Source: an uncultured Bacteroidota bacterium (GTDB lineage: Bacteria; Bacteroidota; Bacteroidia; Chitinophagales; Chitinophagaceae). From it: DNA of 64,000 nt. Below, in pieces: positions 54,065 to 62,497 of the stretch. A program made the position numbers and the translations under genes. The number at the start of each line of letters is the position of its first letter. The stretch's first letter is position 1. The notes below the pieces were generated by a model. The model made no database searches, was not told the origin of the DNA, and saw nothing but the letters and a program-made list of their open reading frames with translations. Location of the stretch: positions 124,001 to 188,000 of the forward strand of contig CAIJFI010000007.1 of the NCBI GenBank assembly GCA_903819975.1, in the 5' to 3' direction.

Positions 54065-57000
54065 TTAAGGATTCAACTTGAAAAGTAAAGGAATCATGTC
54101 ATTTTGCAGGAATAACAAATTGGCTTGATGCTGATAATTTACTTTCTTAATATCCCTTACCATCCCTGTTAAATTCAATCCTGTTTTATTGGATGAAAGA
54201 GGCTCAAATCCACCCTTCCCATCCCCAAGCAATATTTGACCCTGGCTTGCATCCAGTCTGCCTAATTGCGGCTGAAAATTAAATTCATTGCCACCTATAA
54301 TTAAATCCGCATTCCCATCTTTGTTAATATCCAAGCTTAGTATGGCATTAACACTTGAAAACTGTACAAGTGCTGGCAATTCTTTTATTTCATATTGGCC
54401 ATTTCCTTTATTGATTGCAATAACTGATGAACCAAAATTCACTTCCTTAACTGTAGCTTTTGCAAATACTTCCTTACTAAATAAATCGTTGATTGATTTT
54501 TTGGCATACTCCTGATGATGCAATGAATTCTTTTTTAAAGAAGGAATCTGATCCTGCAAATCGCGTTTCATGAATACAGGAACATCTTTATTATCAAAAG
54601 TCTTGGTCATTATTTTATCAATACTGCCATTGCCATCAAAATCTGAAACAAATAATTTAATGGGTGTAGTTTTTGTTGGATGTAAATTAAAGTTTTGACC
54701 TATATTTCCCAATATCAAATCTTGCTTGCCATCATTATTTACATCTACCGATGCTATTGCTGTCCACCAACCATTGTACTGATTTAAATTAGATTTAATC
54801 TCATTAAAGCCTCCATTTTTGTATTTGAATATATGTGGACTCATCCATTCGCCTACAATCACTAACTCTTTGTCCTTGTCACCATCCATATCTGACAACA
54901 CTGCACTTCGGACCATTCCAATGGTATTTAATCCACCCAGTTTATTTGAAGGCATGTCCGAAAAATGTCCCTTTCCGTCATTTGTAAACAAATGAGACTG
55001 AGGTGTTAACCCATACCCTTTCGTCACACAGGAAGCGCCAACAAACAAATCCAAATCTCCATCCTTATCAAAATCATTCCAAACAATGGCACCAATATTA
55101 TCTTGGTTTAATGGAAAAGCAGTTGTTGAAATTTTAAAGTTACCCTTACCGTCATTTATAAATAATCTTAATTGTAATTCTCTGGAAGCAGCACTTGCAT
55201 TGTTACCGCCAGATGCTACAAATAAATCCAAGTCTCCATCTGCATCTACATCAATCAAAGCTGTTTCGGTGTCTTCGAAACTTGAAAACATTTTCAAATC
55301 CGGGATTCCCTTTTTTTGGAATCCCGCACCTTTTTGCAAATACAATTGTCCAAGTTGTTCACTTGTTCCCGCAATAAATATATCGTCAAGACCATCTCCA
55401 TTCACGTCTCCTACTGCTGCTTTAGGACCAGCATGCGAAAGCATTTCAGGAATACCGCGTTCTGCATAAAAGTCGGTATAATCAGGTTGCTTGTGTTTAT
55501 CAAAAGCAATTGGTTGCTTTGTCAAAATTGGTAATTCAATACTTGTTTTTGCCATTGGCTTATTTGCAAAAACTGAGGCTTCCCCTTTCATTGGCTGATG
55601 AAGTATATTTACAGCATCAGTTTTTAATGGCATACTAATTTTTTGATACGTATTATTTGGCCAGTAAACAATCAATGAATCAATTTTAGTCTTTGCGCCA
55701 AGCCCCATTATTAATTTATAATCTACCGAAGACTGAAACCCTCGGCTAGGTATTAACTCTCTACTAATTGTTTGATCACCCACATAAGCCACTAATTTTG
55801 TCCCAATGCCAAATTTATTATTTTCAGATCCCTCAATTTTAAATGAGATAAAATGATTTAGTCTTTTCTCTACTGTTAAATTCTTATAGATTAATGCAGG
55901 TTCATTTACGTTATTAATTACTAAATCCAAATCCCCGTCTCCATCTAAATCGGCATAAGCAGCTCCGTTTGAAAATGAATTCTGCGTAAAGCCCCAGTCT
56001 AAAGACTTGTCTTCAAATTTTAAATTCCCTTTATTGTGGAACATTTTATTAGGCACCGCAATGGATGGTATTTTACTTACTAAGTCAGTTAAATTTTTTC
56101 GGCCAGTTTGAATCATTTTTTCTTTTATCTCATTGGCATCAAAATCTAAAAAATCCTGATTGGTTAAATCTCTATAAATCCCATTGCAAATATAAATATC
56201 GTTATTGCCGTCATTATCTGCATCAAACATTAAAGCACCCCAACTCCATTCAGATGCATTTACACCACTGTAATTTGAGATATCAATAAACTTGTTCTGT
56301 TTAGTATTAAGTTGCAAAGTGTTCTGCAAAAACTGATGATGGAAGTCGTTTCTTTCCTTTAATCTGTATTGATCTATATCATCAAAACTTAGAGTTGTTT
56401 TTAGACGATAATCATCTGCAGGCAACATATCGGTTGTGAAAATATCGGGATAGCCGTCATTATTAATATCGCCAATGTCCGCACCCATGGAAGCAAAACT
56501 GGTATGTGACAACAACGTATCTAACTGGTCTTTAAATGTGCCATCCTTTTGATTAATATACAAGTAGTCTCTTTCAAAAAAATCATTGGAGACATAAATA
56601 TCAGGATAATGGTCGCCATTAATATCGCCAATTGAAATACCTAAGCCAAAACTCATTAATGTGCCATGTATTCCCGCTTGCTTGGTTACTTCCTCAAAAT
56701 GACCATTGTTATTTTGATATAAATGATCCCCACCACCTTTCATATTCATTGGAACTGCCCAATCCTTAGCTAATAAATCACGTTGTTTGGGATAACCCAA
56801 GCTATTTACAGGTATAGGACTATTGTTGATTAAAAAGCAATCTAAGTCCCCATCCATATCGTAGTCAAAGAAAGTTGCCTGAGTTGTATAACCCGTATCC
56901 GCTAATCCATATTCTGCTGCTTTGTCTGTAAATGTCAAATCGTGATTATTAATAAACAGCTGATTCGCCCTTACCTGCTCATTGTCCATACTGCCTGCAT

Positions 57001-57409
57001 TAGATACATAAATATCCAACCAGCCATCATTGTTAATATCTACAAATACAACCCCTGTACTAAACTGTTTCTTATTTACAAAGCCCGCCTTTGTAGAAAT
57101 ATCTTCAAACTTAAATCCACCTTTGTTTAAAAATAATTTGTTTGCTCCCTGATTCGCTGTAAAAAAAACATCTGGTAATCCGTCATTGTTAATATCGCCA
57201 ACTGCAACGCCGCCACCATTATAAAAATTCCTGTAGTTTAAAATATTTATCGTGTCATTGTCTACAACTTTGTTGTTAAAATTGATGCCTGAATTTTCTA
57301 CCAACTCAAATAAGGCCTCCGGTTTTTTTGATGTACCACAGGCAACTGCAAATAGCGCTGCAGCTGCAACTAAGTATTTTGAGAATAACCTATTTTTTGT
57401 GTATGACAT
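54065..57409 (-). CDS. FG-GAP/VCBS repeat and ASPIC/UnbV lipoprotein, copy 2
   Basis: A 1,114-residue lipoprotein (AAALFAVAC lipobox) with the same plan as its neighbours: about seven DxNxDG repeats, a central ASPIC/UnbV domain (HFISFKIEGSENNKFGIGTKLVAYVG, SRGFQSSVDYKLIMGLG), then about seven further repeats (14 counted). It shares long conserved stretches with copy 3, such as FYAERGIPEMLS, SEWSWGALMFDADNDGNNDIYICNG and FSNGAAYADLDGDGDLDLVINNVN. The two are therefore close tandem duplicates, separated by 12 bp and probably co-transcribed. The role is not known; calcium-stabilised carbohydrate or protein binding at the cell surface is inference. Confidence 0.9.
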   Translation of the reverse strand: MSYTKNRLFSKYLVAAAALFAVACGTSKKPEALFELVENSGINFNNKVVDNDTINILNYRNFYNGGGVAVGDINNDGLPDVFFTANQGANKLFLNKGGFKFEDISTKAGFVNKKQFSTGVVFVDINNDGWLDIYVSNAGSMDNEQVRANQLFINNHDLTFTDKAAEYGLADTGYTTQATFFDYDMDGDLDCFLINNSPIPVNSLGYPKQRDLLAKDWAVPMNMKGGGDHLYQNNNGHFEEVTKQAGIHGTLMSFGLGISIGDINGDHYPDIYVSNDFFERDYLYINQKDGTFKDQLDTLLSHTSFASMGADIGDINNDGYPDIFTTDMLPADDYRLKTTLSFDDIDQYRLKERNDFHHQFLQNTLQLNTKQNKFIDISNYSGVNASEWSWGALMFDADNDGNNDIYICNGIYRDLTNQDFLDFDANEIKEKMIQTGRKNLTDLVSKIPSIAVPNKMFHNKGNLKFEDKSLDWGFTQNSFSNGAAYADLDGDGDLDLVINNVNEPALIYKNLTVEKRLNHFISFKIEGSENNKFGIGTKLVAYVGDQTISRELIPSRGFQSSVDYKLIMGLGAKTKIDSLIVYWPNNTYQKISMPLKTDAVNILHQPMKGEASVFANKPMAKTSIELPILTKQPIAFDKHKQPDYTDFYAERGIPEMLSHAGPKAAVGDVNGDGLDDIFIAGTSEQLGQLYLQKGAGFQKKGIPDLKMFSSFEDTETALIDVDADGDLDLFVASGGNNASAASRELQLRLFINDGKGNFKISTTAFPLNQDNIGAIVWNDFDKDGDLDLFVGASCVTKGYGLTPQSHLFTNDGKGHFSDMPSNKLGGLNTIGMVRSAVLSDMDGDKDKELVIVGEWMSPHIFKYKNGGFNEIKSNLNQYNGWWTAIASVDVNNDGKQDLILGNIGQNFNLHPTKTTPIKLFVSDFDGNGSIDKIMTKTFDNKDVPVFMKRDLQDQIPSLKKNSLHHQEYAKKSINDLFSKEVFAKATVKEVNFGSSVIAINKGNGQYEIKELPALVQFSSVNAILSLDINKDGNADLIIGGNEFNFQPQLGRLDASQGQILLGDGKGGFEPLSSNKTGLNLTGMVRDIKKVNYQHQANLLFLQNDMIPLLFKLNP

Positions 57410-57421
57410 GCTTGCCCTTAA

Positions 57422-60400
57422 TTAATTCAATTGATATAGTAATGGGAAGTCGTTGTTTTGTAAAAATATAAAGTGATCCTTCCCTAGTCTATTTATTTTT
57501 TTAATATCTCTCATCTGACCTTTCAATAGTATACCTGACTGTGCAGGATCTAAAACCTCAAATTGCATATTTTGCTTTTGTAATAAAACATCTACAAAAC
57601 TGGCATCTAATCTTTCATATTGTGGCTGATAGTCAAAATGATTGCCTCCCAAAATCAAGTCTAACTTTCCATCGTTATTTAAATCCGAAACTTGAATTGC
57701 ATTAATACTGCTTAATTGCGTCATTGCTGGTAATGGCATTATTTCAAACTGTCCGCCGCCTTTATTAATTGCAATGATAGAACTTGGGAAATCGAACGTT
57801 TTAACAATTGCAGTTTTAATATCTTCAGCAGAAAAGATTTCTTGAACAGACTTATTAGCATAGTCAATATGCTTTAGGTTATGTTTCTTAATAGCTGGTA
57901 CCATTTCTTCTAATTCTCTCTTCACTACCACTGGCTTATCTTTTCCATCCACAGTATAAGTAACTACTTTGTCTTTAATGCCATTCTTGTCAAAATCATT
58001 GACAAATAATTTTGCTGGCTTTTCTTTGGTTGGTTGTAGATAAAAGTTTTCTCCAATATTTCCTATAATTAAATCCATTTTCCCGTCCTTATTAATATCA
58101 GCAACTTGTATAGTCTGCCACCATCCATTTAGTTCATTCAAATTAGATTTAAGCTCGCTAAATTGCCCATTGGAATTTTTGAAAATATGAGGAGCCATCC
58201 ATTCGCCAACAACTATTAATTCTTTTTGATTGTCTCCATCAATATCTACCCAACTAGCATCTGTTAACATACCAATGGTTGCAAGTGCAGGCGCTATACG
58301 CGCAGTTATATCTGTATAATGCCCTTTGCCATCGTTTTGCAACAAGTAGCTTGTAGGGTTCATGCCATACACAAAAGGATAATTCCTTGACCCTACAAAT
58401 AAATCTACGAAACCGTCATGGTTAAAATCATAAGGAGCTATTACAGAAACATTCATTGATACATTAGGAAATGCAGTAGCGTCAATGGTGAAATTGCCTT
58501 TGCCATCATTTTTAAATAAACGCACCTGCAACTCTCTTGTATTAATTTCGTTATTATTTCCACCAGGCCCAATTATCAAATCTAAGTCGCCATCATTATC
58601 TACGTCAACTAATTGAATCGCGACATCCTCAAAACTTTTAAATGCCTCAAATGCCGGCTGTGGCTTAAGGGTAAATTTGCCAGCCTTATCCTGCAAGTAT
58701 AATTGACCTGGATGCTCAGGAGTGCCTCCAATAAATATATCATCTAGCTTATCCCCATTCACATCACCAATCGCAGCCTTAGGGCCTTCTTTCGATAACA
58801 TTTCTGGCACACCTCTTTCTGCATAAAAATCAATCACATCGTTTTCGGTATGCTTCAAGAAACTTGTTTCAATTTTAGTTAACAATGGCTTAATCGTCAA
58901 CGCTATACCTTCAAATTTTTTACCATCTACTGGCTGACTAATATGGTGAACTTTATTAATTGCAGGAGCTATAACAGTAGACATGATTCTGTTTGGCCAA
59001 ATAATAACCATTGAATCTATTTTACTAGCGGTTCCAATTCCAATTACTTGTTTATAATCCACCGAAGACTGAAAACCTCTGCTAGGTATTACTTCCTTAG
59101 TTAATACTTCCTTGCCAATATGTAATTGTATTTTACTTCCTACTGCAAATGTATTTTGTCCAGCCCCCTTTAAATTAATGCCAATATAATTGTTGTGATT
59201 AAGCTCTCTTGAATTATTCTTATAAATAAAACTTGGCTGATTTTCATTATTGATAATTAAATCCAAATCGCCATCATTGTCTAAGTCGCCATAAGCAGCT
59301 CCATTTGAAAAAGTATTTTGACTAAGACCCCACTTATTTCCTATATCTGTAAATTTTAAATTATGTTCGTTTTTGTACACCTTATTTGGGATAGGTGTTT
59401 TTGGTATTTGCTTTAACACCTGGTCAACTTCATCTTTTCTGCCAGTCAATATCATTTTTTGAATTACATCATTTGCAAAAAAGTTCATGAAATCCAAATC
59501 AGTAACATCATGATTTACACCATTACAAGCCAAGATATCATTCCATCCATCGTTGTCCATGTCAAACATTAATGCGCCCCAACTCCAATCTGAAGCTGAC
59601 ACACCCGAGAAATTACCAATATCCTTGAAATTTCCAGAAGGCGAATTTAGCTGCAAGCAATTTTTTACATAATGATAATAGAAGCCTGCACTTATTTTTC
59701 TATTAAACATATCTATATCATCAAATGCGCCAGTTGTTTTAATTCTGAAATCAGATAGTGGTAACATGTCCGTTGTAAAAATATCACTGTAGCCATCGTT
59801 GTTGACATCTGCAATGTCTGCACCCATGGAAGAAAAACTAGTGTGCTGCATTTTCTCTTCCAACACGTCTTTAAACTTCCCGTTTTTTTGATTGATGTAC
59901 AAGTAGTCTCTTTCATAAGAATCATTAGCGACATACACATCTGGATAACCGTCATTATTTATATCCCCCACAGAAACACCCATACCAAAACTCAATAAAG
60001 TTCCATGTATTCCAGCGTCCTGAGTTACTTCGGTAAAATGCCCGTTGTCATTTCTAAATAAATGATCTCCTCCTCCCTTTAAAAAGTCACCAACTGGCCA
60101 TTTGCTTTCTAACAAATCTCTTTTGTTTGAAAACTCTAATTGATTTACAGGAATTGGACTATTGTTAATCATAAAGCAATCTAAATCCCCGTCCATATCA
60201 TAGTCAAAAAATGAAACCTGAGTGGTATACGCTTTAATATCTAATCCATATGCCGAAGCAGACTCGGTGAATGTGCCATTATGATTATTAATATAAAGCT
60301 TGTTTTTGCGATTACCTGTAGGCATGTGGCCCGAACTGCAAACGTATATATCCAACCAGCCATCGGCATTAATGTCGGCCATTACAACACCTGTATTCCA

Positions 60401-60727
60401 AATGTCGTCTACTATTATGCCCGCTTTATTAGAAATATCTTCAAACTGAAAATTCCCCTTGTTTAAATACAATTTATTAGCGCCAGTATTGGATGTTAAA
60501 AACACATCGGCTAGGCCATCATTATTAATATCTCCTATTGCAACTCCACCGCCATTATAAAAATTACGAAATAAAAAGCTGTTTTCTTTTTTGCCATCTT
60601 CCACCTGATTTACAAAATCAATTCCTGTTTTTTCCATTAATTCAAATAATGGTTTTTCCTTTTTCAAGCCACAACTTGAAGCAAAAAATAAAACTAAAAG
60701 TAGACTTTGTATGTAGCAATTTTTCAT
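57422..60727 (-). CDS. FG-GAP/VCBS repeat and ASPIC/UnbV lipoprotein, copy 3
   Basis: A 1,101-residue lipoprotein, first of the UnbV series after SusD. The ORF track starts at 60757, a TTG inside the terminator hairpin. The ATG at 60727 (MKNCYIQSLLLVLFFASSC) gives a proper signal peptide and lipobox, so I use it. Fourteen calcium-type repeats are visible (for example DINNDGLADVFL, DYDMDGDLDCFM, DVDNDGDLDLII). The central ASPIC/UnbV domain includes YIGINLKGAGQNTFAVGSKIQLHIG and SRGFQSSVDYKQVIGIG. It lies downstream of a strong terminator that separates it from susD, so its expression should depend on read-through or a promoter near 60730. Confidence 0.9.
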   Translation of the reverse strand: MKNCYIQSLLLVLFFASSCGLKKEKPLFELMEKTGIDFVNQVEDGKKENSFLFRNFYNGGGVAIGDINNDGLADVFLTSNTGANKLYLNKGNFQFEDISNKAGIIVDDIWNTGVVMADINADGWLDIYVCSSGHMPTGNRKNKLYINNHNGTFTESASAYGLDIKAYTTQVSFFDYDMDGDLDCFMINNSPIPVNQLEFSNKRDLLESKWPVGDFLKGGGDHLFRNDNGHFTEVTQDAGIHGTLLSFGMGVSVGDINNDGYPDVYVANDSYERDYLYINQKNGKFKDVLEEKMQHTSFSSMGADIADVNNDGYSDIFTTDMLPLSDFRIKTTGAFDDIDMFNRKISAGFYYHYVKNCLQLNSPSGNFKDIGNFSGVSASDWSWGALMFDMDNDGWNDILACNGVNHDVTDLDFMNFFANDVIQKMILTGRKDEVDQVLKQIPKTPIPNKVYKNEHNLKFTDIGNKWGLSQNTFSNGAAYGDLDNDGDLDLIINNENQPSFIYKNNSRELNHNNYIGINLKGAGQNTFAVGSKIQLHIGKEVLTKEVIPSRGFQSSVDYKQVIGIGTASKIDSMVIIWPNRIMSTVIAPAINKVHHISQPVDGKKFEGIALTIKPLLTKIETSFLKHTENDVIDFYAERGVPEMLSKEGPKAAIGDVNGDKLDDIFIGGTPEHPGQLYLQDKAGKFTLKPQPAFEAFKSFEDVAIQLVDVDNDGDLDLIIGPGGNNNEINTRELQVRLFKNDGKGNFTIDATAFPNVSMNVSVIAPYDFNHDGFVDLFVGSRNYPFVYGMNPTSYLLQNDGKGHYTDITARIAPALATIGMLTDASWVDIDGDNQKELIVVGEWMAPHIFKNSNGQFSELKSNLNELNGWWQTIQVADINKDGKMDLIIGNIGENFYLQPTKEKPAKLFVNDFDKNGIKDKVVTYTVDGKDKPVVVKRELEEMVPAIKKHNLKHIDYANKSVQEIFSAEDIKTAIVKTFDFPSSIIAINKGGGQFEIMPLPAMTQLSSINAIQVSDLNNDGKLDLILGGNHFDYQPQYERLDASFVDVLLQKQNMQFEVLDPAQSGILLKGQMRDIKKINRLGKDHFIFLQNNDFPLLYQLN

Positions 60728-60736
60728 GGACAATAT

Positions 60737-60774
60737 AAAAAAAAAAGAAGAGGCCAATTTTCATTGGCCTCTTC
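60737..60774 (-). terminator. Strong intrinsic terminator between susD and UnbV copy 3
   Basis: GAAGAGGCCAAT (60747-60758) and ATTGGCCTCTTC (60763-60774) form a perfect 12-bp stem with a 4-nt loop. On the minus strand it is followed directly by ten T residues. It is 32 bp beyond the susD stop and 10 bp ahead of the next start codon. Confidence 0.92.
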
Positions 60775-60806
60775 AAAATTAGATATTTAAATTGTAATAA
60801 TTACAA

Positions 60807-62474
60807 CTAGTATCCAGGATTTTGATGCAAGTTAGGGTTCGCCGCTAATGATTGATTAGGGATAGGGAACACTAAATATTTAGCATCATCTGTAGGCTTA
60901 TATTGCCATGGTTTCAAGAATACACCGAAACGAATTAAGTCAGTTCTTCTTTGAGCTTCCCAATAGAACTCTCTACCTCTTTCAGCCAACAAAGTTGTTG
61001 GATCAACAGGGTTACTAGGGTTAGCTAATGCCATAGAAGTTACTGTAGCTGCTTTTCTAGCAGTTCTTAATTGATTGATCAATGTTAAAGCACCAGCGTT
61101 ATCTGGAGAACCAGCACGCATTTTAGCTTCAGCAACCATTAATAAAACGTCCGCATAACGGAAGATTACAATGTCATTACCTGAAGGACCACCGTATGAA
61201 GAAGCGCCGTTTGAAAAGTCAGGAGTGTATTTAATAACACGGATACCTGTTACTTCCAAATTAGCACCAGTCTCTTTCATATCAGATGCGATAGTTGGAT
61301 CAAATGCTAAAGGAGCATTTTTTCTGTCTTTTTCAGCAACACCAGCTTCGTTATATTGTTGACCAATTAAGAAACCTGGTTTGATACCTGATTGTGGAGT
61401 AGACTTCCAGCTAAAGCGACCACCAATACGGCTATCAACAGCAGTATCAGCATATTTACCTGAAGTGTTACCAGCTTTAAATTGAGTTACACCCACCATT
61501 GCAGTTGTAGCACCAAAGCTGTTGTAGAAATCTCCTAAAGTAGAGAAACCATTCCAACCTGCGTTAGGGTTATTTGGTGTGTATGAATTGTAGTGTAAAG
61601 TTTTAGCCCAAGTACCATTTACACCGCTATTATTAGCATTAACACCAGTAGTGTTAACATAAGTAAAGATGTTCTCAGTAGAAGAACCATTGTCTACATC
61701 AAAGTTGCTAAAGTATTCAGTAGCTAAAGAGTATTTACCTGCAGCGATAATTGAATTACCGATAGAGATTACTTTTTGCATATCTGCATCAGCGAAAGAT
61801 GGAGCAGCTCTGTTAGACCAAGCACCTTTATTCAAATAACATTTCATTAATAAAACGTTACCAGAAGTTTGGTTGGCTTTATCAGCAGCAGAAGTTGCTG
61901 GTAAGCTAGGGATAATTGCAGTTAACTCAGAGATGATAAAATCAGCACCTGCAGCACCTGCATATACTTGTGGCGCATTCAATAAGTTATCACCTGGATT
62001 TCTTACTGGAAATTGACCATACAAGTCTAATAATTGAAACAATGATAACGCACGGATAAATCTAGCTTCAGCTGCTTGTTGAGCGTTTGGACTAAATGCT
62101 AATACGTTAGTTGCATCAAAGTTAATTTTATTTAAAGCGTTGTAAACGTTTAACACTTGGCTATGGTTAGCATCCCAACCATGGCTGTGTACAACACGCC
62201 AAACACCGTTATCATCCCAGTCACCACCTCTTGTAGGTACTAATGACTCGTCAGTTGTATTTTCTTGTAAAGAGAAAATCAAATCTTGTGCAGTGAATGG
62301 TCCGCCTATATCAGTATAAGCAGCTTGCAATAGCAAGCCTACACCGGCACTACCCAATGCATTAGCAGTTTGAGTATTAGTCAAAGTGCTATTCAAATGC
62401 TCGTCTAGTTTAGTACAACCAACTGCTGTAACTAATACTAATCCAAACACTTTTAATTTAAATGACTTTATCAT
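60807..62474 (-). CDS. SusD/RagB-family outer-membrane nutrient-binding lipoprotein
   Basis: A 555-residue surface lipoprotein that binds glycan or other polymers over its TonB-dependent partner. The signal peptide and lipobox are FGLVLVTAVGCTKLDEHLN. SusD features include the N-terminal TPR-like region (HSHGWDANHSQVLNVYNALNKINFD), ARFIRALSLFQLLDLYGQFPV and the C-terminal LVAEAKMRAGSPDNAGALTLINQLRTAR, LLAERGREFYWEAQRRTDLIRFG and PIPNQSLAANPNLHQNPGY endings. It follows susC by 23 bp, the classic SusC-SusD order. The substrate is not deducible from sequence. Confidence 0.95.
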   Translation of the reverse strand: MIKSFKLKVFGLVLVTAVGCTKLDEHLNSTLTNTQTANALGSAGVGLLLQAAYTDIGGPFTAQDLIFSLQENTTDESLVPTRGGDWDDNGVWRVVHSHGWDANHSQVLNVYNALNKINFDATNVLAFSPNAQQAAEARFIRALSLFQLLDLYGQFPVRNPGDNLLNAPQVYAGAAGADFIISELTAIIPSLPATSAADKANQTSGNVLLMKCYLNKGAWSNRAAPSFADADMQKVISIGNSIIAAGKYSLATEYFSNFDVDNGSSTENIFTYVNTTGVNANNSGVNGTWAKTLHYNSYTPNNPNAGWNGFSTLGDFYNSFGATTAMVGVTQFKAGNTSGKYADTAVDSRIGGRFSWKSTPQSGIKPGFLIGQQYNEAGVAEKDRKNAPLAFDPTIASDMKETGANLEVTGIRVIKYTPDFSNGASSYGGPSGNDIVIFRYADVLLMVAEAKMRAGSPDNAGALTLINQLRTARKAATVTSMALANPSNPVDPTTLLAERGREFYWEAQRRTDLIRFGVFLKPWQYKPTDDAKYLVFPIPNQSLAANPNLHQNPGY

Positions 62475-62497
62475 AAATTATAGTTTTATTAATTAGA

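Noticed and set aside
49687-60727. Label 'RNA-binding protein' or integrin-like adhesin for the UnbV genes.
   Set aside because: The name comes from repeat-domain annotation transfer. The sequences show lipoboxes, calcium-type repeats and an ASPIC/UnbV domain; no RNA-binding motif is visible.
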